Positions 22,408 to 32,815 of a DNA stretch of 64,000 bases are shown piece after piece. Under the pieces are notes generated by a model. It searched no databases and was not told the origin of the DNA. It saw nothing but the letters and a program-made list of their open reading frames with translations. How positions within the stretch are numbered: the first letter of the stretch is position 1; every line of letters begins with the position of its first letter. This stretch comes from Salvelinus alpinus (taxonomy: Eukaryota > Chordata > Actinopteri > Salmoniformes > Salmonidae): assembly GCF_045679555.1 (NCBI RefSeq), contig NC_092115.1, positions 41,115,728 to 41,179,727 on the forward strand, in the 5' to 3' direction. A program made the translations under genes and the position numbers.

Positions 22408-22858
22408 CAAATCAAATCAAATCAAATTTTATTAGTCACATACACATGGTTAGCAGATGTTAATGCGAGTGTAGCGAAATGCTTGTGCTTCTAGTTCCGA
22501 CAATGCAGTAATAACCAACAAGTAATCTAACCTAACAATTCCACAACTACTACCTTATACACACACACAAGTGTAAAGGGATGAAGAATATGTACATAAA
22601 GATATATGAATGAGTGGTGGTACAGAACGGCATGGCAAGATGCAGTAGATGGTATAGAGTACGGTATATACATATGAGATGAGTACTGTAGGGTATGTAA
22701 ACATAAAGTGGCATAGTTTAAAGTGGCTAGTGGTACATGTATTACATAAAGATGGCAAGATGCAGTAGATGATATAGAGTACAGTATATACATATGAGAT
22801 GGGTAATGTAGGGTATGTAAACATTATATTAAGTGGCATTGTTTAAAGTGGCTAGTGA
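22408..22858 (+). mobile_element. LINE-tail-like repeat inserted in piggyBac
   Basis: Starts TCAAATCAAATC and contains 'acacatggttagcagatgtt' and 'gcgagtgtagcgaaatgc'. The same family is at 35700-36300, where it is linked to a reverse-transcriptase C-terminus. Inside, the block 'gcaagatgcagtagat' to 'taaagtggctagtg' occurs twice (near 22632-22732 and 22753-22858). Confidence 0.7.
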
Positions 22859-23012
22859 ACGGGAACATGTAATGATTCGACCCGGGAAAAATAGCCTTTG
22901 TTGGAAACTCATGCGTACACACAGCTATTCGCCATTGAAAATTCTACAAGAACTACCCACGCAGGTTACGCGCAGCATTTCAGTTGTTTTAGAGCATTTT
23001 CAGAGCGGAATA

Positions 23013-23189
23013 ATGGCAAATAAATCAGTAAAATCGAAGACGAAGACCAAATACACGGATCTACACGATATAATTGACGAAATAGATAGATAGTGAAAGT
23101 GAACATCAAAATGAATCGGAAAGGGAGAATTCATTTGATTCTGAATTTGAGGAAATCTTCCTCTACGGGGAAGACGCAGTTTTGGATCG
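23013..23189 (+). pseudogene. piggyBac copy 2 transposase, exon 1
   Basis: ATG at 23013 gives 'MANKSVKSKTKTKYTDLHD'. A 4-bp duplication ('gata', near 23084-23092) shifts the frame into a stop after 26 codons. Beyond it the acidic continuation 'ESEHQNESERENSF' is readable. The exon ends at a GTGAGT donor (23190). Confidence 0.7.
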
Positions 23190-23390
23190 GTGAGTAACGT
23201 TGTTTGAAATTAATAATATCAAATATTATTAATTTGAGTTGTTTGAGATATTTGTATTTTATTTGCCTTATATAAAAATATGACTAGGACATCAAATATA
23301 AAGTACACATAAGTATATTGAAATGTAGAAAGTACATATTGCTCTACATTGTGGGTGTATGTCTGTGTCTGTGTCTGTGTCTGTGTGTCT

Positions 23391-23915
23391 GTATAATTAT
23401 TACCTAATTGTTTACATGTATTTTATATCTAAAATGGAATGGACAACACCTCACCATAGTCACTTACTGGATATATAATCTGTGTCTGTGTGTCTGTATA
23501 ATTATTACCTAATTGTTTACATGTATTTTATATCTAAAATGGAATGGACAACACCTCACCATAGTCACTTACTGTATATATAATCTGTGTCTGTGTGTCT
23601 GTATAATTATTACCTAATTGTTTACATGTATTTTATATCTAAAATGGAATGGACAACACCTCACCATAGTCACTTACTGTATATATAATCTGTGTCTGTG
23701 TGTCTGTATAATTATTACCTAATTGTTTACATGTATTTTATATCTAAAATGGAATGGACAACACCTCACCATAGTCACTTACTGTATATATAATCTGTGT
23801 CTGTGTGTCTGTATAATTATTACCTAATTGTTTACATGTATTTTATATCTAAAATGGAATGGACAACACCTCACCATAGTCACTTACTGTATATATATAA
23901 TCTGTGTCTGTGTGT
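23391..23915. repeat. 105-bp minisatellite, five copies
   Basis: Unit starts 'gtataattattacctaattg'. Copies begin at 23391, 23496, 23601, 23706 and 23811, an exact 105-bp period with almost no differences. The array lies within the transposase intron, ending about 20 bp before the acceptor. Confidence 0.95.
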
Positions 23916-23934
23916 CTGTGTCTTTATTTCACAG

Positions 23935-25070
23935 TCCCAGCGATTCTGATTGGGAGCCAAGGTGCAAATCCCCCACTGAAGCTGGTCCATCCAGCTGGAC
24001 CCCTGCTGTATCCGGCTCCACACCTACCCCCGCCCGGCCATCAAGGGGTGTGAAGCCGGCGGCAAAGAAGCGGAGGAAGGGCAGCGTGGAACCGTCCAGA
24101 GCGTCCAGCGTGGAACCTGCCAGAGCGGAGGAGGACCGTTGGCACTCTGTTCTGGAGGAGGATGTGGCCCCACCACCTCCAGTTTTCCGACCAAAACGGC
24201 CAGTAGGCCCTCAATTGGACCTAACTTCCAAGTACAGCCCCATGCAACTTTTCCAGTTGTTTTTCACCTCGGCAGTTGTTGATACCCTGGTGATGAACAC
24301 GAATAAGTACGGCGCTAAGAAGCAGGATGGCAAGACAGAGACATGAAAGGCCATTTCCATGTCAGATCTGTTTTGCTACCTTTCTATGGTCATCTACATG
24401 GGGCTCGTGAAGTTGAAAACCCTGAAAGACTACTGGAAAACTGCACCCCTCTATCAACTGCCTTTCCCCTCCACGGTCATGTCTTGCAAAAGGTTTCTGA
24501 CAATTTCACGGGCGCTTCACATCAGTGACCCAGAAGTTGATAAGGACAACGAGACGAAATGAGGCACGGCAGGGTTTGATAAGCTCTGTAAGATTAAACC
24601 TCTCTACCACGATATCATTGAGGCCTGCAAGACTTATTTTCAGCCCGCCCAGAACCTTTCCATAGATGAGAGAATGGTAGCCTCAAAGGCCAGAATTGGC
24701 CTAAAACAGTACATGCGTAACAAACCGACAAAATGGGGTTACAAACTGTTTGTTTTGGCTGATTCTGCGTGTGCATACACGTGCATTTTTTTTGTCTATG
24801 AGGGGAAGAACAGTTGTGCGAGCGGTAAGGGACTTAGCTATGACTCCGTTATGCAGTTATTAGATTTCCAGCTGCTAGGGAAGGGCTACAAACTATTTGT
24901 AGACAACTTCTACACAAGCCCTACCAAAAATTGGCTCAGTAGGGCGGCTTCGTTGTGCCCTGTGCCATAAGAAGTCCCCTGTCACCTGCACCACATGTTC
25001 TGTGACCCTCTGTTTCACACCAGAGAGAGACTGCTATGGGCTATGGCATCAGGAGCGCAAAATTGTGTAG
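23935..25070 (+). pseudogene. piggyBac copy 2 transposase, exon 2 (deleted)
   Basis: Follows the TTTCACAG acceptor at 23934. It encodes the Ser/Pro-rich N-terminal region, '[10 protein letters not shown]', '[10 protein letters not shown]', then '[10 protein letters not shown]' (first catalytic Asp) and 'FVDNFYTSP' (second). After this about 600 bp are missing, including the third Asp ('GGVD'). The Cys-rich end '[12 protein letters not shown]' and stop at 25068-25070 are present. Frames change near 24345 and 24560. No functional protein is possible. Confidence 0.8.
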
Positions 25071-25599
25071 AGGACTGAGAGTCTTCACATGATTGAACAT
25101 TGAAGTGTAAATAGTTACCCTTGTTATTTTTTGTTGTTGTTGAAATATTCATTTTTTTTCTTGAATTTTTCAAATATATATGTTTTGGGGTATGTTAGAA
25201 TACTTGTTTTGTATTTTGTATATAGTTATTTGTATCAATGTACCAATTCGGCCACTTGGGTACATTTGGGAAACTTGTGAGGGACACCTGGGTGACTTCA
25301 TGCTCAATGGCATGTACCTCACTCATTCCTGAAGGTATCTATCTGAAACTTTGGTCAAATACTGTTGCCTACTTATGTTCTGATTTGAAATGATCCCCAG
25401 TATCATAACTGAATGTTTGGCCTTTCTTGTTGATTTTAAAGATGCAACAACAGTAAAATAACAAAAAACGTCTGTTGATTTCCTTGTATTTTCTTCTACC
25501 AGATCTATTGTGTTATATTCTCCTACATTCAATTTACATTTACACAAACTATGTCTTCAGGTGAAAATTTTGAAAATGGGGAGGGCTATCCCTAACAAG

Positions 25600-26732
25600 T
25601 AAAAGGTCTGTGGAGTTTACTGTCCATGGACCCAAAATATCGATGTTTTGTTCCCTGAGCCACTTAGTTATCACTTTTGCCTTATGGCAATGTGCTCCAT
25701 CATGCTGGAAAAGGCATTGTTCGTCACCAAACTGTTCCTGGATGGTTGGGAGAAGTTTCTCTTGGAGGATGTGTTGGTACCATTCTTTATTCATGGCTGT
25801 GTTCTCAGGCAAAATTATGAGTGAGCCCACTCCCTTGGCCGAGAAGCAACCCCACACATGAATGGTCTCAGGATGCTTTACTGTTGGCATGCCACAGGAC
25901 TGATGGTAGAGCTCACCTTGTCTTCTCCGGACAAGCCTTTTTCCCGATGCCCCAAACAATCGGAAAGGGGATTCATCCGAGAAAATGACTTTACCCCAGT
26001 CCTCAGCAGTCCAATCCCTGTACCTTTTGCAGAATATCAGTCTGTCCCTGATGTTTTTCCTGGAGAGAAGTGGCTTCTTTGCTGCCCTTCTTGACACCAG
26101 GCCATCCTCCAAAAGTCTTCACCTCACTGTGCGTGCAGATGCACTCACACCTGCCTGCTGCTATTCCTGAGCAAGCTCTGTGCTGTTGGTGCCCCGATCC
26201 CGCAGCTGAATCAACTTTAGGAGACGGTCCTGGCGCTTGCTGGACTTTCTTGGGCTCCCTGAAGCTTTCTTCACAACAATTGAACCGCTCTCCTTGAAGT
26301 TCTCGATGATCCGATAAATGGCTGATTTAGTTGCAATCTTTCTGGCAGCAATATCCTTGCCTGTGAATCCCTTCTTGTGCAAAGCAATGATGACGGCACG
26401 TGTTTCCTTGCAGGTAACCATGATTGACAGAGGAAGAACAATGTTACCAAGCACCACCCTCCTTTTGAAGCTTCCAGTCTGTTTTTCGAACTCAATCAGC
26501 ATGACAGAGTGATCTCCAGCCTTGTCCTCATCAACACTCACATCTGTGTTAACGAGAGAATCACTGACATGATGTCAGCTGGTCCTTTTGTGGCAGGGCT
26601 GAAATGCAGTGGAAAAGTTTTTTGTGGATTCAGTTCATTTGCATGGCAAAGAGGGACTTTGCAATTTTTTGCAATTCATCTGATCACTTTTCAATACATT
26701 CTGGAGTAAATGCAAATTGGGCCAAGACTGTA
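25600..26732 (-). mobile_element. Tc1-like transposon, main part
   Basis: Minus-strand Tc1/mariner element. Its right end is 'ggccaagactgta', a degenerate form of the TIR of a common salmonid Tc1 family. The transposase starts at 26421. The left end of this part is the piggyBac insertion; the C-terminal piece is at 21615-21738. Confidence 0.8.
25604..26421 (-). pseudogene. Tc1-like transposase (split)
   Basis: Start ATG at 26419-26421: 'MVTCKETRAVIIALHKKGF', a helix-turn-helix DNA-binding N-terminus with 'SAIYRIIENFKESG' and 'GSPRKSSKRQDR'. An in-frame TAG follows 'ELAQE' (26165-26167), and a TGA lies about 14 codons later. The catalytic part has 'IFSDES' (first Asp) and 'FQHDGAHCHKAKV' (second Asp). 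The chain breaks at 'NSTDL', where the piggyBac inserted at the TTAA of the following Leu-Asn codons. Confidence 0.85.
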
Positions 26733-26734
26733 TA

Positions 26735-26930
26735 TTGTCCGTATCTTCGTTCAGCTACGTCTCTGTGAAACATAAGATGGTACAGTTTTTAATGTAGGAT
26801 AATCTTAATCGTAAGTCATCAATTTTATTGTCCAATGATTGCACGTTAGCAAAAAATATGGAAGGCAGTGGGAGTTTACTCGCTCGCCTCCGGATTCTCA
26901 GAAGGATGCCCACTATACTCACACGCCCAC
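26735..26930 (-). mobile_element. LINE endonuclease fragment
   Basis: Minus-strand frame with 'RIRRRASKLPLPSIFFANVQ' and 'SLDNKIDDLRLRLSYIKN', the start of a LINE endonuclease domain, ending near 'CFTET'. The same family is at 53468-53800. Confidence 0.75.
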
Positions 26931-27099
26931 ACACAAAATAAAGTAACTGAATAATCATACATTGAGACACACTCACAAGCACACATTGAAATGAGATTGG
27001 CATTCATAAAACCTTTGAAACCATCAGTGGAATATGATTTTCAAAATAAAAGTTGCAATAGAAAACACCTTTACTTAGGCCGGGATTCAATCCGATAAA

Positions 27100-27226
27100 T
27101 TGTTCAACGGTTTACGTATTACCTTTTCCCATTTATTATTCTGTTATCTGGTGGTTATTACATTATCAGGTGAGTAGCAACTTTTTTGATGAATAACGTA
27201 ATAACTTCAACTGATCATGTAATAGC
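27100..27226 (+). mobile_element. Small repeat, left part, interrupted
   Basis: Contains 'aggtgagtagcaac' and 'gatgaataacgtaataac'. The right part is at 30071-30130, after the LTR element. A second, uninterrupted copy in reverse orientation at 32520-32815 confirms the junction. Confidence 0.65.
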
Positions 27227-27609
27227 TGTCACGATCGTCGTAATGATGAGACCAAGGCGCAGCGTGAGTAGAGTTCCACATCATTTTAATCAACTGAAAC
27301 GCACCTAACAAAACAACAAACAACCAAACGAAAAGTGAAGCTACAGGTGTGCACTCAGTCAACTCAATGTAGACAAGATCCCACAACTGACCATGGGGAA
27401 AATGGCTACCTAAATATGATCCCCAATCAGAGACAACGATAAACAGCTGTCTCTGATTGGGGCCATATCAGGCCAACATAAACATACAAAAACCCTAGAT
27501 GACATTCAAAAACCCTAGACATACAAAAACGAGAGTACCCACCCTAGTCACACCCTGACCTAACCAAAATATATAGAAAAACAGAGATATCTAAGGTCAG
27601 GGCGTGACA
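27227..27609 (-). repeat. 3' LTR
   Basis: Begins TGTCACGATCGTCG and ends GGGCGTGACA, forming short inverted ends. Contains the palindromic block 'caatcagagacaacgata...tctctgattgggg'. Confidence 0.9.
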
Positions 27610-27626
27610 GTACCCCCCCCCCCAAA
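27610..27626 (-). promoter_or_regulatory. Polypurine tract
   Basis: Plus-strand GTACCCCCCCCCCCAAA, which is a G-run on the minus strand directly next to the 3' LTR. Confidence 0.6.
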
Positions 27627-27831
27627 GGTGCGGACTCCCGGCCGCAAACCTGAACCTATAGGGGAGGGGGAGGGGGAGGGTGGGCATATACCCTCGGTGG
27701 CGGCTCCGCTTCTGGACGCAGCCCCCCATCCTTACGCTGATCCCTCCGGTTTTGTGGAACCGGACCGTGGATCATCGCCGGAGGCTCTGGACTGCAGCTC
27801 GTTGCTGAAGACTCTAGACTGCAGCTCGTTG

Positions 27832-29640
27832 CTAGAGCCCCGGACTGGGGATCGTCGCTGAAGACCCCGGACCGGGGACCGTTGCTGCAGGCTCCGGAAC
27901 GGGGACCGTCGCTGCAGGCTCCGGACCGGAGACCGTCGCTGGAGGTTCCGGACCGTAGACCGTCTCAGGAGGTTCCGGACCGTAGACAGTCTCAGGAGGT
28001 TCCGGACCGTAGACCGTCTCAGGAGGTTCTGGACCGTGGACCGTCTCAGGAGGTTCCGGATCGTGGACCGTCTCAGGAGGTTCCCGACCGTGGACCGTCT
28101 CAGAAGGTTCCGGACAGTGGACTGTTGTTGGAGGTTCCGGACTGTGGCCCGTCATTGGAGGTTCTGGACAGTGGACCGTCGTTAGAGGTTCCGGACTGTG
28201 GCCCGTCGTTGGAGGTCCCGGACTGTGGCCCGTCATTGGAGGTTCCGGACTGTGGCCCATCGTTGGAGGTTCCGGACTGTGAAACATCGCCGGAAGCTCC
28301 GGACTGGGAACTGTCGCCGAAAGCTCCGGACTGGGAACTGTCGCCGGAAGCTCCGGACTGGGAACTGTCGCCGGAAGCTCCGGACTGGGAACTGTCGCCG
28401 GAAGCTCCGGACTGGGAACTGTCGCCGGAAGCTCCGGACTGGGAGCTGTCGCCGGAGGCTCTGGACTGGGAACTGTCGCCGGAAGCTCTGGACTGGGAAC
28501 TGTCGCCGGAAGCTCTGGACTGTGGAGGCACACTGGAGGCTTGATGCGTGGTGCCGGCACTGGTGGTACCGGGCTGATGACACGCACCTCAGGGCGAGTG
28601 CGGAGAGGAGGCACAGGACGTACTGGACTGTGGAGGCGCACTGGAGACCAGATGCGTGGGCCCGGTACAGGTGGCACTGGGCTGATGACATGCACCTAAG
28701 GGCGAGTGCGGAGAGGAGGCACAGGACGTACTGGGCTGTGAAGGCGCACTGGAGACCTGATGCGTGGGACCGGTACAGGTGGCACCGGGCTGATGACACG
28801 CACCTCAGGGCGAGTGAAGGGAAGAGGCACAGGCCGTACTGGATTGTGGAGGCGTACTGAAGGTCTAGAGCGCAGAGCTGGCACCACCCTTCCTGACTGG
28901 ATGCTCACTCCAGCCCGGCAAGTGCGGGAAGCTAACACAGGACGCACTGGGCTATGAATGCGCACTGGAGACCTGATGCGTGGGACCGGTACAGGTGGCA
29001 CCGGGCTGATGACATGCACCTCAGGGCGAGTGCGGAGAGGAGGCACAGGACGTACTGGACTGTGGAGGCGCACTGGAGACCTGATGCGTGGGACCGGTAC
29101 AGGTGGCACCGGGCTGATGACACGCACCTCAGGGCGAGTGAAGGGAAGAGGCACAGGCCGTACCGGACTGTGGAGGCGAACTGAAAGTCTAGAGCGCAGA
29201 GCTGGCACCACCCTTCCTGACTGGATGCTCACTCCAGCCCGGCAAGTGCGGGAAGCTAACACAGGACGCACTGGCCTATGAATGCGCACTGGAGACCTGA
29301 TGCGTGGGACCGGTACAGGTGACATCAGGCTGATGACACGCAACTCAGCACGCCCGCTCTGCAGCGCTCTCAATGCTAGCACCTCTCTCCGGAATCTTGC
29401 GTCAAGCTCCTCATCCGACTCCCTGACTGGCTCTGAATCGCTCTTCGGCTCCGGCGACTGCTTCATGTGCCCCCCAAAAATGTTTTCTTGGGGTTGCCTC
29501 TCGTGCTTGCTCCGTTGAGCTATCTCCTCGTATTGTCGCATTTCCGCTTTCGCTGCCTCTATCTCCTCCTTAGGTCGGCTATACTCCCCGGCCTGCGTCC
29601 AGGGTCCTTTTCCCTCCAGGATCTCCTCCCAAGTCCACTC
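27832..29640 (-). CDS. Proline-rich tandem-repeat protein of LTR element
   Basis: A frame of about 603 codons on the minus strand with only one internal stop (TAG at 28696-28698, where sister repeats have GAG). It opens after two adjacent stops at 29641-29646. The N-terminal 100 residues contain 'EWTWEEILEGKGPW' and a charged stretch with 'EEIEAAKAEMRQYEEIAQR', which may be a coiled coil. Then come 36-residue repeats of the type 'VISPVPPVPVPRIRSPV' arranged in 324-bp higher-order units, and finally about 25 nine-residue repeats ('PSPELPATV' and 'PEPPETVYG' types). No catalytic motif. Beyond the stop a one-base shift would extend the repeats. Function unknown; a Gag-like structural role is a guess. 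Confidence 0.55.
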
Positions 29641-29681
29641 CTACTATACACGCTGCTTGGTCCATTTTTGGTGGGATCTTC

Positions 29682-30065
29682 TGTCACGTTCGTCGTAATG
29701 ATGAGACCAAGGCGCAGCGTGAGTAGAGTTCCACATAATTTTAATCAACTGAAACTCACCTAACAAAACAACAAACCACCAAGCAAAATGTGAAGCTACA
29801 GGTGTGCACTCAGGCAATTCAATGTAGAGAAGATCCCACAACTGACAATGGGGAAAATGGCTACCTAAATATGATCCCCAATCAGAGACTACGATAAACA
29901 GCTGTTTCTGATTGGGAACCATATCAGGCCAACATAAACATACAAAAACCCTAGATGACATACACAAACCCTAGACATACAAAAACGAGAGTACCCACCC
30001 TAGTCACACCCTGACCTAACAAAAATATATAGAAAAACAGAGATATCTAAGGTCAGGGCGTGACA
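29682..30065 (-). repeat. 5' LTR
   Basis: Same sequence as the 3' LTR with scattered differences. On the minus strand it ends ACGTGACA and is followed by GAAGATCCCACC, where the primer-binding site should be; I cannot match it to a specific tRNA. Confidence 0.9.
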
Positions 30066-30070
30066 ATAGC

Positions 30071-30130
30071 ATACTAAAATCTATGTTTTTATGTATTATG
30101 TCCTTTATTTTGATGTTCATGGAATAGTTC
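30071..30130 (+). mobile_element. Small repeat, right part
   Basis: 'ctaaaatctatgtttttatg' continues the element interrupted at 27226; the reverse copy reads 'aaaaacatagattttgg' at 32547-32563. Confidence 0.6.
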
Positions 30131-31340
30131 CAAAAGTGCAGAACCCATCAATCTGGCCAATCAGGGCAAAGCTAAAAGTATTTCAAATACTATTTGAACC
30201 AATATCTGGAATGCACCGTGTCATTTGAACATGTTTCCTTGCTGGAAACCTGAAACCTTTCATTAGCTACTCAAGCTAACATCTTGGCTTAAGTTTAGCA
30301 GAGTCTATCAAAGTATTTTGGTGTGCAGAATTATCCTCGTCAGTAACACCAGCAACTATCCAATTCAATCCCACCAGATATTTCTACTACAAAATAACTT
30401 GTAATACTGTAATGAAAACAGCCATTTTGTTTAGAAGATTACATATGATTGATGTTGTATTAATGTGGTATGAGGGTTATCATGAATAATGCAGTATTGC
30501 AACATTCATGAAGGGGTTATTAATTATTTAATAAAGGCCTAATGAACGCATTATAGTATACCCGCTTTTGTGTTGCCAAAATACACATAATGTACTGCTA
30601 TATACCCACACATACAGGGTGTGCATGTGTATAATGGAAATATCTATTTTTGTTGTCACCGTGCCCAACCCTATGACACACCAAACGCAGAACAATAATA
30701 ATAATAATACCGTTTTCAATTAAGTACAATCACTTCCTGGAACTGTGGTTGAAAGTACCAATAGCAGAACAACAATGATCAAATAAAATTTGAAAACATT
30801 TTTTTCCCCACTTTAGTGTATGTCATTTAGTGTATTTAAACTTGGGAAATCTCTTTTCAACTGGAAAAGTAAAAATAATCATTGTAAGTATGTCTTTAAA
30901 TACATTTGCATAATGTCTGGTAATTTTCTAACATTTGTATCTGGATTGCATGTCTTAGACCCACTTTTGTAAAACTTTAAATACCAAATTAATTGTAATA
31001 TCTTTTGTTCACAGAACATTAACAGTTTGTTTTCATCAGAAGAGGTTGCAAATGTGTTCACTGTTTATGGAAATCAGTAAATACTACTACACAAAATTGT
31101 GAATGGCTTCATCAGTAGTCAATCAAAGTCAGTTGGATTACTTCTACTTCTAAGTAACTTTGGGTTACTCCTACATGTACATATGTCGGATCTTAATTTG
31201 AGCCAGTTTCACACAGTAGGAAAATATTCCTGCAGCAACAAGATATGTGAATTGTTATGTGGATTATAATTAATGAAAAGTTTGTGGTCATACGCACATA
31301 CTGTAGGTCCTGGGCTAATAAATAATTCTAGTGTAGAATT
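30131..31340. other. Unannotated intergenic sequence
   Basis: AT-rich, without exon-like frames or repeats I can name. Confidence 0.35.
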
Positions 31341-31500
31341 CGTATAGAAATAGAAGGCCCGCACACTGTTAAAGCTCCCAATTCACTGCTTTATTGACAA
31401 CGCTTTGATCTGAAACAAAGATCCGTTTCAGATGGAAGCGTTGTCAATAAAGCAGTGCATTGGGAGCTTTAACAGTGTGCCGGCCTTCTATTTCTATACG
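31341..31500. repeat. Foldback hairpin element
   Basis: Arms at 31341-31405 and 31436-31500 are almost perfect reverse complements ('cgtatagaaatagaaggccc' against its complement at the other end) around a loop of about 30 bp. A common fish foldback repeat rather than a microRNA, since the arms are far too long. Confidence 0.85.
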
Positions 31501-31826
31501 ATTATAATTAATTGAAATTTTTGAGAGGTTGATACATTTTTTGGTTAGGGCGTATCAAGTCTGGCATTTTAAAGTGGAAATGAAATGTAGATGTATTTTT
31601 AAACCATGCATACAATTCAAATTTGTGCAAGAAGAGTATGATCAAATTAAGATGGGGCATCTGTAAGGCATCATCTTCAACATTGTGACCTTCCATTGCA
31701 GAGCGTTGCTTTGGTGTTGTTGAGGCCTATACATTCATATCAGTTGTGTTCCTCCACTGTATTCACCATTCCTTATTTGTATTGGGGATAGAGAGAATAA
31801 AGTAGATGTCACACGTCAAAATTTTG

Positions 31827-32025
31827 ATTTATGACCCTATGTCCTGCTGACGTGTGCACGCCCATATTTGGGCTTCCGGTCAGGACATCCTGTTCCTGTT
31901 CTCACGCCTTAGAGGGAGTGTCAAACGTATGATTTATGACCCTATGTCAGGATGACGTGCTCTAGGGAGTGCCCATATTTGGGCATCCGGTCAGGACATC
32001 CTGTTCCTGTTCTCACGCCTTAGAG
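31827..32025. repeat. Two ~104-bp direct repeats
   Basis: 'gatttatgaccctatgtc' at 31827 and 31931, each followed by 'gcccatatttgggc' and 'ggtcaggacatcctgttcc'. Unit period 104 bp. 'cccatatttggg' is itself a palindrome. Confidence 0.85.
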
Positions 32026-32196
32026 TGTGAAAATATGTATAAATTGTCTTTGAAGTTGTCAAGATGCTTGATGTCTAGGGACCTGGTTGAACTGGGTGGG
32101 GGGGGATGACCATTTCAAAGAGGATGACCCCACACCCACCCTATTTTATTGCCCTTAGGTTTGTTGTCTATGAAACAGGAATGTCTGGGAGGGGGC

Positions 32197-32197
<1 letters not shown>

Positions 32198-32287
<90 letters not shown>

Positions 32288-32332
32288 TGAGTGTGTGTGT
32301 GTGTGTGAGTGTGTGTGTGTGTGTGTGCGTGT
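32198..32332. repeat. (GT)n microsatellite
   Basis: About 135 bp of nearly pure GT with a few interruptions at the right end. Overlapping Cys/Val and Thr/His frames are artefacts. Confidence 0.95.
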
Positions 32333-32519
32333 ACATTTCAATGAAGTTTGGTAGTTTGGTGAACACACTTACGTGTCTTTTATGAGTTTATGACTATTCC
32401 GTTACTTTGGTGTTTGTGTGTTTCTATGACTGTGCATGTGCGTAGCCTACATATAAATGAGTGCTTATGAATGTCTGAGTATTAATGTGTGATGTGCATG
32501 AGTTTGTTGGTGGTGTTAT

Positions 32520-32815
32520 GTATATCAAACTGAGGGAAATAGTACATAAAAACATAGATTTTGGTATTTTATTACATCGGTTGAAGGTATTACCTTATTC
32601 ATCAAAACAGGTGTTACTCACCGGTTAAGGTAATAACTACTGGTTGATGTAATAACTTGTTACATTTAGCGAAAAAAAAGTTGTTATATCAAACTTTCAA
32701 CATTTTATTACGTTGACCGACAAGTTATTACATTAACCGGTTTTATTATTAACAAAATTGAAAAGTTATTACATTTAGAAAAGTTATTACATTAACCGTT
32801 ATTCATTTGATCACC
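32520..32815 (-). mobile_element. Small repeat, reverse copy
   Basis: Reverse complement of the element split at 27.2/30.1 kb, with many internal 'ttattacat' and 'aaccggt' motifs giving partial self-complementarity. No coding capacity. Confidence 0.6.

Larger units (their letters stand above)
21735..25603 (+). mobile_element. piggyBac transposon copy 2, nested in Tc1
   Basis: Left end TTAA (21735-21738) then CCTGTCTAGGA; right end complement CTTGTTAGGGA next to TAAA (25600-25603), a mutated TTAA. The ends are thus imperfect inverted repeats. The transposase gene reads rightward: exon 1 23013-23189, exon 2 23935-25070. A LINE-derived repeat is inserted at 22408-22858 and a 105-bp minisatellite fills the intron. 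The copy is dead through frameshifts and loss of the catalytic centre. Confidence 0.85.
27227..30065 (-). mobile_element. Non-autonomous LTR retrotransposon
   Basis: A complete 2839-bp element in minus orientation. LTRs at 27227-27609 and 29682-30065 begin TG and end CA and are nearly identical. The target duplication is ATAGC (27222-27226 and 30066-30070). A minus-strand polypurine run (G-rich) abuts the left LTR. The interior holds one long proline-rich frame and no recognisable capsid, protease, reverse transcriptase or integrase, so mobilisation would need proteins from another element. Confidence 0.9.

Noticed and set aside
27882..28860. Long plus-strand frames over the LTR element
   Set aside because: They mirror the tandem-repeat minus-strand frame. 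Length divisible by three of the repeat unit keeps all frames open; the minus strand agrees with the LTR orientation and polypurine tract.
31341..31500. microRNA precursor
   Set aside because: Arms of 65 bp are too long and the sequence looks like a dispersed foldback repeat.
32106..32385. Four overlapping frames over the GT array
   Set aside because: Same microsatellite artefact.
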